From: Paraclostridium ghonii
Lineage (GTDB): Bacteria > Bacillota > Clostridia > Peptostreptococcales > Peptostreptococcaceae
Reading direction: 5' to 3' (one strand)
NCBI RefSeq assembly: GCF_030815085.1
Contig: NZ_JAUSWG010000006.1
DNA length: 64,000 nucleotides
Each line of letters begins with the position of its first letter. Position 1 is the stretch's first letter. The notes beneath the pieces were generated by a model. That model did no database searches. It had not been told where the DNA came from and was given only the letters and a program-made list of their open reading frames with translations. This document shows, piece after piece, positions 62,416 to 64,000 of the stretch. Both the position numbers and the translations under genes were made by a program.

Positions 62416-64000
62416 ATGGTAAGATTATTAGATTTCAAAGGTAAGACATTAGATGCTATTAAAGGAGTTAAGGACGTACAAGAAGCATCTAAAAAGGATA
62501 TTGCAATAATTGGAATGTCAGGAATTATAGGTGACACTCAAAATCTTCAAGAATTTTGGGATAAATTGACGATCGGTACAGATTTTGTTAAAGAATTAAG
62601 TGAAGAAAGAAAGTTAAATAATATTGCATACATAAAACACTTACAAAGTTATGGGCTATTAAAAGATGGAGCTCAATATTTAAATGGTACATATCTTAAT
62701 GAAATAGAGAATTTTGATTATGAGTTTTTTTCAATATCTCGTAGAGAAGCATGTAATATGGATCCAAATCAAAGAAAGTTTGCTCAAGTGGCATATCATG
62801 CAATTGAAGATGCAGGGTATGGTGGTGAAAAACTAAAAGGAAGTAAAACAGGAGTTTTTTTAGGATACAGCGATGATTTTTATGACAACTATAAAAACAA
62901 TATTTTAATAAATAACTCATCTTCATTAGGCTTATCTTTAGTTGGTAATGTTAGATCAATTATTGCAAGTAGAATATCTTATTATTTAGATTTAAAAGGG
63001 CCAAGCATTACATTCGATACTGCCTGTTCATCGTCCTTAATAGCAATAAAAGAAGCATGTACGCATATTGCTAATGGTGAATGTGATATGGCGATAGCTG
63101 GTGGTGTAAAATTAATAATTGCTCCCATTAAAGGAAACGATAATTGGGAAGTTAAAATACAATCAGATGATTGCAGAGCAAGAACTTTCGATGACGGCTC
63201 AACGGGGACGGGTATTGGAGAAGGAATAATTGCTTTTGTATTAAAGCCATTAGATAAAGCAATTGAAGATAGGGATAATATACATGCAGTTATTAAATCA
63301 TGGGCCGCTAATCAAGACGGTAAATCTATAGGTATTACAGCACCTAACCCAAAAGCTCAAGAGGAGCTAGTGTTAAAGCTGCTTAATGATTCAAATACTA
63401 ACCCAGAAGAAATTAATTGTATAGAAGCTCATGGTACCGGAACAAAGTTAGGTGATCCAATAGAAGTGATGGCATTAACAAATGTCTTTGGAAAATTTAC
63501 AAATAAAAAGCAGTATTGTGCAATTACTTCAGTAAAAACCAATATTGGACATTTAGACTCTGCATCAGGTGCAGCTGGATTGGCAAAGGCTGTTTTATGT
63601 TTAAAAAATGATAAATTAGTACCTCATCTTCACTTTAAAAAAATCAATAGAAATATTGATTTAATTAACTCACCATTTTATATTCCTGATATGCTAACAG
63701 AAATAGGGTATGAAAGTAGGAAAAATAAAATGATAATTAGTTCTTTTGGTTTAAGTGGAACTAATTGTCAATTACTTATTGAAAAAGCTCCTACAATACA
63801 GAAACAATGTCAACATTTTAATAGATATATTTTAACAATATCAGCTAAAAATGAAAAAAGCTTTAATGAATATATAAGAAATCATAGGAGTTTTATTCAG
63901 GATAACAATATGTTGGATTTAGGGGATTATGTATTTACATCAAGCACAGGAAGAGGACATTTTAGTTATCGATGTGCTATTTTATTTAACGATAGAGAAG
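62416..64000 (+). CDS. Polyketide synthase, third protein, truncated by the window edge
   Basis: An open frame runs from ATG 62416 (GGATATG, with GGGGTTGAGG upstream) to the end of the window, 528 codons with no stop. It encodes a ketosynthase (about 30-460) with DTACSSSL, EAHGTGTKLGDP and TNIGHLDSASG, so the active-site triad is complete. The part after the KS begins the post-KS linker (ILTISAKNEKSFNEY). Whether it has an AT, KR, ACP or thioesterase cannot be seen. It would extend the chain after the amino acid. The rest lies outside the window. Confidence 0.92.
   Translation, partial: MVRLLDFKGKTLDAIKGVKDVQEASKKDIAIIGMSGIIGDTQNLQEFWDKLTIGTDFVKELSEERKLNNIAYIKHLQSYGLLKDGAQYLNGTYLNEIENFDYEFFSISRREACNMDPNQRKFAQVAYHAIEDAGYGGEKLKGSKTGVFLGYSDDFYDNYKNNILINNSSSLGLSLVGNVRSIIASRISYYLDLKGPSITFDTACSSSLIAIKEACTHIANGECDMAIAGGVKLIIAPIKGNDNWEVKIQSDDCRARTFDDGSTGTGIGEGIIAFVLKPLDKAIEDRDNIHAVIKSWAANQDGKSIGITAPNPKAQEELVLKLLNDSNTNPEEINCIEAHGTGTKLGDPIEVMALTNVFGKFTNKKQYCAITSVKTNIGHLDSASGAAGLAKAVLCLKNDKLVPHLHFKKINRNIDLINSPFYIPDMLTEIGYESRKNKMIISSFGLSGTNCQLLIEKAPTIQKQCQHFNRYILTISAKNEKSFNEYIRNHRSFIQDNNMLDLGDYVFTSSTGRGHFSYRCAILFNDRE

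Overview
The window comes from a very AT-rich, low-GC Gram-positive anaerobe. Tandem reverse rubrerythrins, GlpP-type antitermination, TTG/GTG starts with strong AGGAGG ribosome sites, AGA-dominated arginine usage and a clostridial core gene set point to the Clostridia. I think Peptostreptococcaceae (Paraclostridium/Paeniclostridium/Clostridioides-like) is most likely, but that placement is inference from gene content, not from a search.

Layout. 0-2.6 kb: rhodanese lipoprotein, a ~225-bp dispersed repeat and two nearly identical reverse rubrerythrins. 2.8-11.6 kb: a glycerol/glycerophosphodiester regulon (glpP, glpF, glpK, phosphodiesterase, MFS carrier, two flavoprotein dehydrogenase subunits, DUF1667 protein); three separate transcription units in it carry the same leader/terminator signature. 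11.65-14.65 kb: a cobalamin riboswitch with terminator followed by the cobalt ECF transporter cbiMNQO. 14.7-29.7 kb: housekeeping genes (pcrA, M18 aminopeptidase, patatin-like protein, cyclophilin, Mn pyrophosphatase, small alarmone synthetase, phosphoesterases, small unknowns), with two unusual structured elements in 3' UTR position. 30.0-33.8 kb: a VanY-like D,D-carboxypeptidase with a VanR/VanS-like two-component system, then a polysaccharide deacetylase. 34.3-36.8 kb: DUF1904, rsuA-type pseudouridine synthase, rlmD.

36.9-39.3 kb is a graveyard: broken HTH regulator, ParA and ParB genes full of frameshifts and stops, lying directly after the 3' end of rlmD. This looks like the remains of an integrated conjugative-type element.

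39.7 kb to the window edge is a large PKS/NRPS biosynthetic cluster, all on the + strand: type II thioesterase, B12-type radical SAM enzyme, fatty acyl-AMP ligase-carrier protein, two AT-less PKS proteins (KS-KR-ACP and KS-KR-ACP-C), a four-gene set for an FkbH-type hydroxymalonyl-ACP extender unit, two free-standing acyltransferases, an A-PCP NRPS protein, and the start of a third PKS. The expected product is an acyl-primed, hydroxylated polyketide with at least one amino acid. The striking feature is three incomplete condensation-domain halves, at the C-terminus of the acyl ligase protein and at both ends of the A-PCP protein. I do not recognise the pathway as a known one.
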